From Candidatus Planktophila sulfonica (GTDB taxonomy: Bacteria; Actinomycetota; Actinomycetes; Nanopelagicales; Nanopelagicaceae), in the NCBI RefSeq assembly GCF_002288065.1, contig NZ_CP016773.1:496001-560000 (forward strand): a stretch of DNA of 64,000 nucleotides. The letters are read 5' to 3'. Positions 26,711 through 35,043 of this stretch are shown in pieces. The notes under the pieces were generated by a model. It did no database searches, was not told the origin of the DNA, and saw nothing but the letters and a program-made list of their open reading frames with translations. Position numbers and translations under genes: made by a program. Every line of letters starts with the position of its first letter. The first letter of the stretch is position 1.

Positions 26711-27195
26711 TCTCCAACAACCATAGGCGTTGCACCTGTGCAGGCAATGAGTTCTGAGTAGCTTGTTGGGTAAACCGCGTGCGGATGTCCTGATGCAGCC
26801 CACACAACGTCGTAATCATTGAGCGCTTCGTCGATCAACGTGATTTCTGGTGTTGAGATCCAGCCGATAGGGGATACGCCACCAACGGAGTAGCCGGAAA
26901 CTTCTTTGACGTAGTTGGCATCGGCGCGACCGAGTTCTGGAATGTTGAGGTTCTTTGAAACAAGGTCTGTATCAACTCTGTGGCGACCACTTGTGATAAT
27001 CAGTAACGGATTTCCTGATGGAAGTCTGAAGATGAGTGATGATGCAATCTGACCGACTTCAATACCAAGGCCGTTAGCTGCATCGATTGCAGTGCGCGCA
27101 GTTTCTGCAAGGATATTGATTTCACCTTTGACACCAAGTGAATCTGCGGCCTCTTTGAAACGTTTAACTGCAGCCTTTTCGAGAATTCCATCCAT
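26707..27195 (-). CDS. ybaK: YbaK/EbsC-type aminoacyl-tRNA deacylase
   Basis: Editing-domain protein of 162 residues. Family features include QIASSLIFRLPSGNPLLIIT (with the helix that positions substrate), the HRVDTDLVSK region, GYSVGGVSPIGW, and VWAASGHPHAVYPTS near the C-terminus. Members remove wrongly attached amino acids from tRNA-Pro or tRNA-Cys. The gene overlaps arsC by 4 bases at the 3' end. On the minus strand TAAAGT (27202-27207) lies 6 bases before its ATG, predicting a leaderless mRNA. Confidence 0.93.
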   Translation of the reverse strand: MDGILEKAAVKRFKEAADSLGVKGEINILAETARTAIDAANGLGIEVGQIASSLIFRLPSGNPLLIITSGRHRVDTDLVSKNLNIPELGRADANYVKEVSGYSVGGVSPIGWISTPEITLIDEALNDYDVVWAASGHPHAVYPTSYSELIACTGATPMVVGD

Positions 27196-27224
27196 ATGAG
27201 AACTTTATGAGATACCGTCACGCT
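27196..27224. promoter_or_regulatory. Divergent ybaK / MFS promoters, both leaderless type
   Basis: Minus strand: TAAAGT (27202-27207) with 6 bases to the ybaK ATG. Plus strand: TACCGT (27213-27218) with 6 bases to ATG 27225. The whole control region is 29 bases. This spacing is why I start the MFS gene at 27225 rather than at an in-frame ATG at 27207. Confidence 0.65.
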
Positions 27225-28427
27225 ATGTCACAGACTTTGACCCCGTTCCAGCATGGAATCAGAGCCCGTAATGCGCTTTGGGCAATCTTCTTCTTTATGG
27301 GAGTTGTCTCGATGGGGTGGGTGCCACGTATCCCTGAGATCAAAGAGGCGATTGGCCTGACCAACTCTCAGCTGGGAATGGTCTTTATCGGAAGCACGAT
27401 TGGTGCAGTTCTTGGTGCGCAGTTTGCAGGACGTGCGATTCATACCTTTGGAACAAAGAAAGTTGTTTCTGGTGCAGTACTTGTAATGCCTGTGGGACTG
27501 ATCGGGATGGGAAGTGCAACTACTTTCACTCAGCTCTTCTTGGCTTTATTCGTTATGGGATTCGGCTATGCCAACCTCGATATCACAGGCAATACCGTGG
27601 CAGTCGAAGTTGAAAACTTGGTTGATCGCAAGTGGATGGTTTCATTCCACGGATGCTGGAGCGTTGGTGCATTTGCAACAACAGTGCTGGGCGGATCAAT
27701 TGCTCATGCTGTAGATCCACGTGAGAACTTGATTGGCGTTGGAATAGTTTCGATTCTCTTCTTTATTCCACTCTCTCGCTACATGTTGCCGCCAGATCTT
27801 GATAACCATAAAGGTGACGATAAAGATTCATCAGCAAAGATTCCGCTCTTTGCAAAAGAAACAGCTCCACTGTGGTGGATGGGCTTTGGAATGCTCGGTG
27901 GTTTGATTGCAGAAGGATCAGCCAGCGATTGGGGCGCACTTCTTCTTAAAGACAGCATGGGTATTGGCAAGGGACTTAACGCGGCAGCATTTGCCTCGTT
28001 CTCACTTGCGATGATCATCGCTCGCTTCTCAGGAGACTGGGCGCTGACAAAGTTTGGACCGGCAGCTGTTGTCCGTATCGGAGGTTTTGGTGGAGCAATC
28101 ATCTGGGGAAGTGCGATTGCAATTGCAGTTCCGCTTTCAGATTCACATCCACTCCCAGCATTTATTATTATCAATATTGGCTTTGCAGCTGCCGGTTTAG
28201 GTATCGGACCAATGTTTCCTGCATTTATCTTGGCAGCTAGTCGCATTCCTGGAATCGCACCTGGTGTAGCAATTGCGCGTGTAGGAGTGACTGGTATTGC
28301 TGGTTACTTTATTGGACCAACAATTACAGGATTCCTTGCAGATATCTTCTCGTTGCCGGTGGCGATGTTCTATCCGGTTGCGCTCTTAGGTATGGCTGGT
28401 TTCTTCTCGCGCGTAATTAAGGTTTAA
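27225..28427 (+). CDS. MFS transporter (YbjJ-like)
   Basis: Major-facilitator permease of 400 residues with 12 predicted helices. The N-terminal part reads WAIFFFMGVVSMGWVPRIPE and QLGMVFIGSTIGAVLGAQFAG, resembling the YbjJ group of sugar or metabolite exporters. The loop between the two halves is hydrophilic (NHKGDDKDSSAK). The substrate is unknown and the neighbours do not help. The stop overlaps the convergent TauE gene by 4 bases. Confidence 0.9.
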   Translation: MSQTLTPFQHGIRARNALWAIFFFMGVVSMGWVPRIPEIKEAIGLTNSQLGMVFIGSTIGAVLGAQFAGRAIHTFGTKKVVSGAVLVMPVGLIGMGSATTFTQLFLALFVMGFGYANLDITGNTVAVEVENLVDRKWMVSFHGCWSVGAFATTVLGGSIAHAVDPRENLIGVGIVSILFFIPLSRYMLPPDLDNHKGDDKDSSAKIPLFAKETAPLWWMGFGMLGGLIAEGSASDWGALLLKDSMGIGKGLNAAAFASFSLAMIIARFSGDWALTKFGPAAVVRIGGFGGAIIWGSAIAIAVPLSDSHPLPAFIIINIGFAAAGLGIGPMFPAFILAASRIPGIAPGVAIARVGVTGIAGYFIGPTITGFLADIFSLPVAMFYPVALLGMAGFFSRVIKV

Positions 28428-29164
28428 AGCCAGGTCTTTGCAAGAGTAAAGAACGAAACTGCGAAGAGTAAATAAGCAAAGGCTTTACGTAGCGCAACAG
28501 GGGATGACTTTCCTGAATAGTGCGAAGCAATCTGCGCAATCACAATTGCGGCACCTGCCATAAAGATTGGGATATGCCATTGCACATCAGCCCACAGTGC
28601 GTGGTGGCCGATAAATGAAATTAAAGAGTTAAGGGCAATGATCAGTAGCGATGTTCCTGCCGCAATTGCTTGAGGAGTTCCGAAGAAGAGAACAAGAACG
28701 GGAATAGCTAAGAAACCACCGCCAATTCCGAAGAGCCCTGTCATTGATCCGATCAGAAGTGACATCAGAATGAGAATGTGAAGAGGCATGCGCTTATGTT
28801 CTTCAAGTCTTGGTGGGCGCAGCATGGAAAAGCCGGCTAAAAGGAGAACGGCTGCAAAACCTGTGGTGATCACGCTATCGGGAATGTGTTCGGCGATGAG
28901 AGCGAAACCGATATTGGTGATGAGGCCAATGCCTGAAATAACAAAGGCATCGCGATAGAGAATCTGCTTCATGCGAGCTTTCGGAACAAGCCCTGATAGC
29001 GCTGCAAGAAAGACAACAGCCAAAGCTGCGGTAGTTGCAAGCTTGGGTTCGAAGTCAAAGAGATACATCAAGATTGGTACCGAGAGCATGGCACCGCCTG
29101 CTCCGATAAATCCAAGGACGGCACCGATAAATGAACCAGCAAGCAGAGCGCCGAGGATTTCCAT
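28424..29164 (-). CDS. TauE/SafE (TSUP) family anion exporter
   Basis: Membrane protein of 246 residues with about eight helices in two repeats. Signature segments are GSFIGAVLGFIGAGGAMLSVPIL in two overlapping parts near the N-terminus and SMTGLFGIGGGFLAIPVLVL near residue 130; the GIGGGF repeat is typical of the family. Members move sulfite, sulfoacetate or related organosulfur anions. It is the downstream partner of doxX on the same strand, but a strong terminator lies between them, so it is probably transcribed separately. Confidence 0.9.
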   Translation of the reverse strand: MEILGALLAGSFIGAVLGFIGAGGAMLSVPILMYLFDFEPKLATTAALAVVFLAALSGLVPKARMKQILYRDAFVISGIGLITNIGFALIAEHIPDSVITTGFAAVLLLAGFSMLRPPRLEEHKRMPLHILILMSLLIGSMTGLFGIGGGFLAIPVLVLFFGTPQAIAAGTSLLIIALNSLISFIGHHALWADVQWHIPIFMAGAAIVIAQIASHYSGKSSPVALRKAFAYLLFAVSFFTLAKTWL

Positions 29165-29188
29165 ATAGCTATCTTGTCAGGAGAATGG

Positions 29189-29219
29189 AAAAAGCCCCCC
29201 GATTTCTCGAGGGGCTTTT
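29189..29219 (-). terminator. Rho-independent terminator between doxX and the TauE gene
   Basis: The stem AAAAGCCCC / GGGGCTTTT (29190-29198 with 29211-29219) has a further CGA/TCG pairing in the loop and, on the minus strand, a run of five T after the stem. It ends doxX transcription; the stem is symmetric enough to work on both strands. Confidence 0.85.
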
Positions 29220-29232
29220 CGTGAACTTTAGA

Positions 29233-29655
29233 TTAGAAATCGAAGAAGTTCAGGCTTCCAACGCTTGGACCGAACTCTGTGAGTGATCCGAATGCGATGA
29301 GTGCAAAGAGGATAAGAGCTGCGCCAGCAAGTGCGATGTTCTTGTTAAATGCGATCATCTCGTTCTGCTTAGCTGTTGCATCAGTTTCTTTCCAGAAGTT
29401 GTGGAAGATGACTGCTGCGAGGATAAGAGTGATAGCCAAGAGAAGTGCACCAAGGTCAACCCAGAGACCGATAGCGATATAGACGCCACCGAGTAGGAAG
29501 AAGAGGCCTGAGATAAGAACACCAAACTTTGCAGCTGGGAGCTTCTTGTACTTTGCGTAACCTGTCATCGCTTCAAGCTTTGCGAAGTGAGTGATACCTG
29601 ATGTGATGAAGATGAAGGCGAAAAGGATTCGGCCTACGAGTAGAACTGCGTTCAA
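29233..29655 (-). CDS. doxX: DoxX family membrane protein
   Basis: Small membrane protein of 140 residues with four predicted helices (ILFAFIFITSGITHF, FGVLISGLFFLLGGVYIAIG in its core, LLLAITLILAAVIF, IALAGAALILFALIAFG). DoxX proteins are quinone-linked or stress-related and often controlled by MarR-type repressors. The start is TTG 29655 with AGGAG 7 bases upstream. A perfect 18-base palindrome sits 42 bases upstream and resembles a MarR-family operator. The precise function is not known. Confidence 0.88.
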   Translation of the reverse strand: MNAVLLVGRILFAFIFITSGITHFAKLEAMTGYAKYKKLPAAKFGVLISGLFFLLGGVYIAIGLWVDLGALLLAITLILAAVIFHNFWKETDATAKQNEMIAFNKNIALAGAALILFALIAFGSLTEFGPSVGSLNFFDF

Positions 29656-29696
29656 TTGATTCTCCTAAGGATTAGCGGGTACTTACAGGCTAAGGG

Positions 29697-29714
29697 TAGT
29701 TGAAATTTCAACTA
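29697..29714. promoter_or_regulatory. Perfect 18-base palindrome, candidate MarR-family operator
   Basis: TAGTTGAAATTTCAACTA is an exact inverted repeat lying 42 bases upstream of the doxX start. Its GTTGA-n-TCAAC core resembles the consensus reported for the C. glutamicum MarR-type regulator RosR. It overlaps a possible -35 (TTGAAA) for doxX. No regulator gene is beside it. Confidence 0.6.
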
Positions 29715-29792
29715 TCTTCCTCCACGCCACGCCGTTTTACCTCCTGGCAGGGGGGTCGATCCACGCTCAAATCCGCCCCTATATGGGGCCAC

Positions 29793-29821
29793 TTGCCCTT
29801 GTCAGTCCTCTGGTCTACTTT
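29793..29821 (+). promoter_or_regulatory. Promoter of the SOS mutagenesis operon
   Basis: TTGCCC (29793-29798), a 17-base spacer and TACTTT (29816-29821). The -10 touches the first base of the LexA palindrome, so a bound repressor would block the start of transcription. Confidence 0.65.
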
Positions 29822-29838
29822 TCGAACATCTGTTCGAA
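29821..29838. promoter_or_regulatory. LexA-binding site (SOS box)
   Basis: TTCGAACATCTGTTCGAA is an exact inverted repeat (7 + 4 + 7) and matches the actinobacterial/Gram-positive SOS-box form CGAACRNRYGTTCG. It directly follows the -10 of the operon that encodes two error-prone polymerases, the classic arrangement of a LexA-repressed gene. Confidence 0.9.
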
Positions 29839-29870
29839 TTATCAACAGGCACCAAGGGGAAGTAGTAAAG

Positions 29871-30164
29871 ATGTCAGCACAATCTGTACCAGCTCAAGTA
29901 ATACCAGCACACGAAGTCGTATCTGATGGCGGCCTTACGCCAATTGAGTTCACCTTTAAAGGACGACGCTTTCGCATCCATGCAGTCTTATCGCGATGGT
30001 GCGAGGCCGGGGGATGGTGGAACCGCATTAGCGATGGCAAGTTCCGCCCCGACGATCAAGCGCGTGCTTTATGGACTGTCGAAGCAGCGCCTATCGGTGC
30101 GCTCACCACATTCCAACTCGAACGCGATGAGACAACGGGTCAATGGATTATTAGGGCCATCTAA
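29871..30164 (+). CDS. DUF6504-like small protein heading the dnaE2 operon
   Basis: Small soluble protein of 97 residues starting MSAQSVPAQVIPAHEVVSD. The core FKGRRFRIHAVLSRWCEAGGW and TTFQLERDETTGQWIIRAI resemble the DUF6504 proteins found upstream of dnaE2/dinB in actinobacteria, whose role is not established. ATG 29871 is preceded by AAGGGGA at a distance of about 11 bases. In-frame codons further upstream would run through the LexA site and the promoter. It ends 2 bases before dnaE2 and is the first gene of the LexA-boxed operon, so a damage-response role is likely by context only. Confidence 0.78.
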   Translation: MSAQSVPAQVIPAHEVVSDGGLTPIEFTFKGRRFRIHAVLSRWCEAGGWWNRISDGKFRPDDQARALWTVEAAPIGALTTFQLERDETTGQWIIRAI

Positions 30165-30166
30165 GA

Positions 30167-33100
30167 ATGAGCTTTATCCATCTGCGCACCGCAAGTGCGT
30201 ACTCACTTAAATACGGAACAACGCAGCCACGCGATTTAGTTGCGCGCGCATCGGAACTCGAAATGCCGGCGCTCGCACTTACTGATCGCGACGGCATGGC
30301 CGGTGCAATTCGTTTTACCAAGGCATGTGTATCTCATGGCATCGCACCCATTATCGGAATCAATCTTCCAATTCGTATCGGCGATCTATCAGGAACACTT
30401 CCGCGCGTTACGGTGCTTGCACATGGTGATGGCGGGTGGCGCAGTTTGGTCCGTCTTTACACAGGGCTGCAGATGAATTCACTCGATCGCACTGCAGTCT
30501 TAACGCCTGAACTTCTTGAAAAATTTAGCGAGTACACATCAAATCTGCATTTATTGCATGGCCCTGAATCACCAGTGTCACAGGCGTTGGCCACACACCG
30601 ATTCGATGCAGCACTTGATATCTTCAATCAGACCCGTGATCTATTTGCTGACCATGCCATCGAATGCGTATCGCACTTAGTTGCCGGCAGCGGTCCGCGT
30701 TCTACGGCGCATGCTGCCCGTTCTCTCATCTTTGCTCGCGATAACGATATCGATGCAGTTATCACCAATGCAGTGCGTATGCGCGATCGCGCCGATGGAC
30801 CAGTAGCCGATGTCCTCGATTGTGCGCGCCAATTAGTTCCGTTGCATCCACGTAACGTCGAACGCCGTAACTCTGAAGCTTTCTTAAAGAGTAGCGATGA
30901 AATGATTGCGTTGGCTGCCGAAATTTCGCGAGCAGCCGGTGAACGCACACCGCGTGCGCTGCTGAAGACAACTAGGCAGTGGGCAGAACGCGCAGTGCTT
31001 TCACCTCATCGCGATATTGGTTTAGGCGGCATTCATTTGCCCGAACCCCATGTTGTCGGCGCAGATTCTCCAGCTGCAATGCGCGCGCTACTGCGCACTC
31101 GTTCTGAAGCTGGAATCAACTGGCGCTATAACGATGGCGCCACTATTGCAAAGGCGCGTGCGCGACTCGATGACGAACTCGCCATAGTTGCAACGCTGGG
31201 CTATGAGTCCTACTTCTTAACGGTTGCCGACATTACCGATATGGCGCGCGCTGCCGATATCCGGGTTGCAGCGCGTGGCAGTGGTGCAGGCTCACTTATC
31301 TGTCACCTGCTCGGAATATCCGGCGTCGATCCGATGGAACATGGTTTATTGATGGAGCGCTTCTGTTCACCGCTTCGTCGCGCACTTCCTGATATTGATA
31401 TCGATGTTGAATCCGCACGCCGCCTCGAAATCTACGAGATGGTCTTTAAACGATATGGTGCACAAGATTGGAGCAAGCCTGGGCTGGTTTCACGATGTGC
31501 CACCGTTGCAATGGTCGACACATACCGGGCGCGTAATGCAATTCGCGATGCAGGGGCGGCGCTCGGCATGCCAGCAATGGAGATCGATCTCCTGGCAAAA
31601 TCAATGCCACATATTCGCGCCGGCAATATCGATGCAGCGCTGAACTCACTGCCTGAACTTAAGAACCTCAATACATCGGCGCCTCTTACTCGCGCCACCA
31701 TCGCACTTGCTGCACGCCTCGATGGCCTGCCTCGCCACTTAGCGATGCACCCATGCGCGATGGTCTTATCCGATGCAGCTTTTCTCGACCGCGCACCAGT
31801 GCAGATCAATGCTGGTGGTTTTCCTATGGTCGAATTCGATAAAGATGATGTTGAAGATATTGGTTTACTCAAACTCGACATCTTGGGAGTGCGTATGCAA
31901 TCTGCCATCGCACATGCAGTACATGAAATCAAACGGGTTGAAGAGAAAGAGATTGATATCGATGCAGTGGCTCTCGATGACCTCGACACATATCAACTCA
32001 TTCAATCAACGCGCACGCTGGGTATCTTCCAAGTGGAAAGCCCCGGACAACGCGAACTCGTTGGAAAACTTGAACCGCGCACCTTCAATGATTTGATTAT
32101 CGATATCTCACTCTTTAGACCAGGGCCGGTAAAGAGCGACATGATTCGCCCATTCCTAGAAGCTCGCCACGGTTTTAGCCCTGCGCAGATCATTCATCCT
32201 GATTTGTTGCCCATCCTGTCCGAAACCGAAGGCGTTGTTGTCTTTCACGAACAAGTGATCTCGATTATCTCTGTCATGACAGGCATTTCATTAGCTGCTG
32301 CCGATGAAAAGCGCAGAGCGCTGGGGGATAGGGCTGGCCAACAAGAGGTCTGCGATTGGTTCTTTCCTGCCGCAACCGAACGTGGCTATGAACTGAAAGT
32401 CATCACTGAGATCTGGGATGTACTGCGCGCCTTTGCATCCTTTGGTTTCTGTAAAGCACATGCTGCTGCCTTTGCCCTGCCCACATATCAATCGGCATGG
32501 CTGAAGACTCATCACCCGGCAGCTTTTATCGCAGGTGTACTGACACACGATCCCGGCATGTATCCCAAGCGGTTACTGCTCGATGAAGCGCGCCAGATGG
32601 GTGTGGGTATCGCACCTCTTGATATCAATAAATCTTCTATCGATTATCACGTCGAACGCACACTCGATGGCGATGCAATCCGTATTGCGTTCTCAACTGT
32701 TGCAGGAATATCGGATAAAGAAATTACCTCCATCATTGCGGGCCAGCCCTATATCGATCTCGCCGATTTCTATCGCAGATCAGGTGCATCAGTGCCGGTA
32801 ATCGAAAACCTCATCATGACCGGTGCATTTGATTCAGTGCACACCAACCAACGCGATCTCTTGTTGCACTTTAGCGACCTACAGAAATCACCGGTTGCGC
32901 ACTTGCCGGGTTCACAACTCACCTTTGGTTTTGCTGCCCCTGCTCTTGAAAGTAGCGGGCTACAACCGCTGAACACAGCAGAAAAAGTGCGCAGCGAAGT
33001 CGAACGCTTAGGCATGGATGTCACTCAACATATGCTCAGCTTCTACGCACCGTTTCTCAATGCCATCGGCGCTGTGAAATCTTCTGACTTACTTTCGCAC

Positions 33101-33403
33101 CGTTCCAAATCATCAGTGCTGGTCGCCGGAGTCAAGGTCGCGCTGCAAACTCCGCCGGTGCGTTCAGGTCGCCGCGTTATCTTCTTAACTCTCGATGATG
33201 GTTATGGCTGCAGCGATTCAACATTCTTTCCTGATGCACAAGTCGATCATGCATCAACGCTCTATTCGACATCACTTCTTCTGGTGCGCGGTGAGACCCG
33301 TCGTACTGGTGCCCGTGGAATCTCTATCCGCGCAACAGCAGTGTGGGACTTGCGCCTGGCTTACGAAAAATGGCGTAGCCAAACAGATAGTGTGGCGATA
33401 TGA
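30167..33403 (+). CDS. dnaE2: Error-prone DNA polymerase III alpha subunit (DnaE2/ImuC)
   Basis: Translesion C-family polymerase of 1078 residues. The N-terminal PHP domain begins FIHLRTASAYSLKYG: two of the three histidines of the HLHVH metal motif are replaced (Arg7, Ala9), so PHP nuclease activity is probably lost. The palm motif PDIDIDVES (around residue 410) keeps the catalytic aspartates. GSGAGSLICHLLGISGVDP and FGFCKAHAAAFALPTYQSAW are polymerase landmarks. It lies in the LexA-controlled operon between the DUF6504 gene and dinB, overlapping dinB by 4 bases. The replicative DnaE1 is separate, at 57602-61135. Confidence 0.95.
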   Translation: MSFIHLRTASAYSLKYGTTQPRDLVARASELEMPALALTDRDGMAGAIRFTKACVSHGIAPIIGINLPIRIGDLSGTLPRVTVLAHGDGGWRSLVRLYTGLQMNSLDRTAVLTPELLEKFSEYTSNLHLLHGPESPVSQALATHRFDAALDIFNQTRDLFADHAIECVSHLVAGSGPRSTAHAARSLIFARDNDIDAVITNAVRMRDRADGPVADVLDCARQLVPLHPRNVERRNSEAFLKSSDEMIALAAEISRAAGERTPRALLKTTRQWAERAVLSPHRDIGLGGIHLPEPHVVGADSPAAMRALLRTRSEAGINWRYNDGATIAKARARLDDELAIVATLGYESYFLTVADITDMARAADIRVAARGSGAGSLICHLLGISGVDPMEHGLLMERFCSPLRRALPDIDIDVESARRLEIYEMVFKRYGAQDWSKPGLVSRCATVAMVDTYRARNAIRDAGAALGMPAMEIDLLAKSMPHIRAGNIDAALNSLPELKNLNTSAPLTRATIALAARLDGLPRHLAMHPCAMVLSDAAFLDRAPVQINAGGFPMVEFDKDDVEDIGLLKLDILGVRMQSAIAHAVHEIKRVEEKEIDIDAVALDDLDTYQLIQSTRTLGIFQVESPGQRELVGKLEPRTFNDLIIDISLFRPGPVKSDMIRPFLEARHGFSPAQIIHPDLLPILSETEGVVVFHEQVISIISVMTGISLAAADEKRRALGDRAGQQEVCDWFFPAATERGYELKVITEIWDVLRAFASFGFCKAHAAAFALPTYQSAWLKTHHPAAFIAGVLTHDPGMYPKRLLLDEARQMGVGIAPLDINKSSIDYHVERTLDGDAIRIAFSTVAGISDKEITSIIAGQPYIDLADFYRRSGASVPVIENLIMTGAFDSVHTNQRDLLLHFSDLQKSPVAHLPGSQLTFGFAAPALESSGLQPLNTAEKVRSEVERLGMDVTQHMLSFYAPFLNAIGAVKSSDLLSHRSKSSVLVAGVKVALQTPPVRSGRRVIFLTLDDGYGCSDSTFFPDAQVDHASTLYSTSLLLVRGETRRTGARGISIRATAVWDLRLAYEKWRSQTDSVAI

Positions 33404-34593
33404 CCAGCGAGGAAGTACAGGAGTCAACAATCCTGCATGTCGATATGGATGCCTTCTATGCATCTGTCGCCGAACTCGATAATCCACAATACAAAGGTAA
33501 GGCGCTCGTTGTAGGCGCTGGTGTTCGCGGCGTTGTCTTGTCGGCAAATTACGAAGCTCGCAAATTTGGAATCCGCGCAGCAATGCCAGTGGGACGCGCA
33601 AAGCGAATGGCGCCGCATGCAATCTTTATCGCACCTGAACACCATAGATACTCTGAAATATCAGAACGCGTGATGGCGATCTTTAATTCCTATACACCGC
33701 TGGTTGAACCCATCTCACTCGACGAAGCATTTCTTGATGTCACGGGGTCGCAGAAGTTATTCGGTACAGGCCGTGAAATCGCCGCAAAGATTCGCACGCA
33801 AGTTGAGAAAGAGGAAGGCATTACCTGCTCCGTTGGAATCGCACCCTCTAAATTCATCGCAAAGCTGGCATCGCAACATTGCAAACCCAATGGCATGCTC
33901 GAAATTAAATCTGACCGTATTCTCGAATTCCTACATCCACTTCCTGTGCGCGCAATATGGGGAGTAGGGCCAAAGACTGCCGAGTCTCTTGATCGTTTAG
34001 GGCTGCATACCGTTGCTGATATCGCCAACACTCCGCGCTCTACACTGATTCGCGCACTAGGGGATGCAACAGGTGAATCTCTCTATGAACTTGCATGGGG
34101 GCGCGATTACCGCGATGTCGTTGTCAATGAACCTGAAAAAAGTATTGGTAACGAAGAAACCTTTTCTCGCGATATCGATAGCCCAGAAGAAATCTTGCGC
34201 GAATTCCTTCGTATGACCGAGAAAGCCACTGCACGACTTCGCGATGCCAATCTCTTTGCAAAGACAATCACCATCAAGATTAAATTTGCCGACTTCTCAT
34301 CCATCACGCGATCAAAGACGTTGCCACTTGCCATCGATAGCACTCACGAAACTTATGAAGTAGTGAAGAAGTTGTATTTGGCTCTTCGCAACGATGGTGC
34401 CCGCATCCGTTTAGTCGGAGTATCACTCGGCAATCTTCAGGAAGATGTCCCGGTCCAGCTCGAACTCGGCGCCCGTGAACGAGGATGGCGAGAAGCAGAT
34501 AGCGCTATAGATAAGGCCACAGCCCGTTTTGGAAGGGCCAGCGTGCGCCCAGGACGCTTGATTAAGCCTGAAAAGTCTCAAGATGAGGCGTAA
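33400..34593 (+). CDS. dinB: DNA polymerase IV (Y family)
   Basis: Translesion polymerase of 397 residues. Catalytic acids Asp15 (HVDMDAFYASV), Asp108 and Glu109 (SLDEAFLDV) are all present, unlike the inactive ImuB proteins that usually accompany DnaE2. Palm, thumb (helix-hairpin-helix IWGVGPKTAESLDRLG) and little-finger regions follow in order. A possible clamp-binding peptide is VQLELG near residue 350. It is translationally coupled to dnaE2 (4-base overlap), last in the SOS operon. It may take ImuB's role of loading DnaE2 while also synthesising DNA itself; that is inference. Confidence 0.95.
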   Translation: MTSEEVQESTILHVDMDAFYASVAELDNPQYKGKALVVGAGVRGVVLSANYEARKFGIRAAMPVGRAKRMAPHAIFIAPEHHRYSEISERVMAIFNSYTPLVEPISLDEAFLDVTGSQKLFGTGREIAAKIRTQVEKEEGITCSVGIAPSKFIAKLASQHCKPNGMLEIKSDRILEFLHPLPVRAIWGVGPKTAESLDRLGLHTVADIANTPRSTLIRALGDATGESLYELAWGRDYRDVVVNEPEKSIGNEETFSRDIDSPEEILREFLRMTEKATARLRDANLFAKTITIKIKFADFSSITRSKTLPLAIDSTHETYEVVKKLYLALRNDGARIRLVGVSLGNLQEDVPVQLELGARERGWREADSAIDKATARFGRASVRPGRLIKPEKSQDEA

Positions 34594-34617
34594 GTAGCGC
34601 GTATTTACGAACTGTTC

Positions 34618-34623
34618 TATTCT
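34618..34623 (+). promoter_or_regulatory. -10 element for the DUF3040 gene
   Basis: TATTCT with exactly 6 bases to ATG 34630; there is no Shine-Dalgarno, so the mRNA is predicted to be leaderless. Confidence 0.6.
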
Positions 34624-34629
34624 GCACAT

Positions 34630-34983
34630 ATGGCTCTCTCCGATCGCGAACGTCGCCTCTTGGCCGAGATGGAAGCTGCTCTGGCCACTGATGACCCACG
34701 CCTTGAATCCCGCCTAGGAGCCACAACCCTTGCACCGGCACGTCCACGCTTATTGCTGGGCGCTGCTGCAACCCTTGCTGGAATTGCCATCCTCTTCGGT
34801 GGCTTGATCTCAAAGACCACACCTATTGGCGTTGCCGGATTCCTTGTAGCTCTCTTTGGCGTACTGACCTTGGTCCGCTCACTGGGATCGATTACTAAGG
34901 GTTCACCTCGCACAAAGGCGCCTCGCACATCCTTAAGCGCTCGCCTGGAAGAGCGTTGGAATCGACGTGACTTTCAGCAGTAA
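34630..34983 (+). CDS. DUF3040 membrane protein
   Basis: Protein of 117 residues found upstream of mraZ in many actinobacteria (as Rv2169c in Mycobacterium). The N-terminal MALSDRERRLLAEMEAALA plus DDPRLESRL is the DUF3040 hallmark, predicted amphipathic. Two hydrophobic helices follow, LLLGAAATLAGIAILFGGLI and GVAGFLVALFGVLTLV, then a basic C-terminal tail. Its function is unknown; conserved position next to the division cluster suggests an envelope role. A strong terminator follows, so it is its own transcription unit. Confidence 0.88.
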   Translation: MALSDRERRLLAEMEAALATDDPRLESRLGATTLAPARPRLLLGAAATLAGIAILFGGLISKTTPIGVAGFLVALFGVLTLVRSLGSITKGSPRTKAPRTSLSARLEERWNRRDFQQ

Positions 34984-34999
34984 GTAGACCAATACCCAC

Positions 35000-35029
35000 A
35001 AGCCCTGGCCTTCGGTCGGGGCTTTTTTT
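35000..35029 (+). terminator. Rho-independent terminator after the DUF3040 gene
   Basis: AGCCC/GGGCT outer stem with GGCC-TTC-GGTC inner hairpin (35001-35023), followed by seven T. It insulates the DUF3040 unit from the mraZ operon. Confidence 0.88.
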
Positions 35030-35043
35030 GCGCCCAAAAACAG

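Noticed and set aside
29775-29789. GCCCC-TATAT-GGGGC hairpin upstream of the SOS promoter.
   Set aside because: A five-pair stem with no T-run on either strand; it is too short to call a terminator or operator without comparison.
29700-29870. In-frame 5' extension of the DUF6504-like gene.
   Set aside because: It would cover the -35, -10 and LexA box; the residues show no family similarity, and ATG 29871 fits the known protein length.
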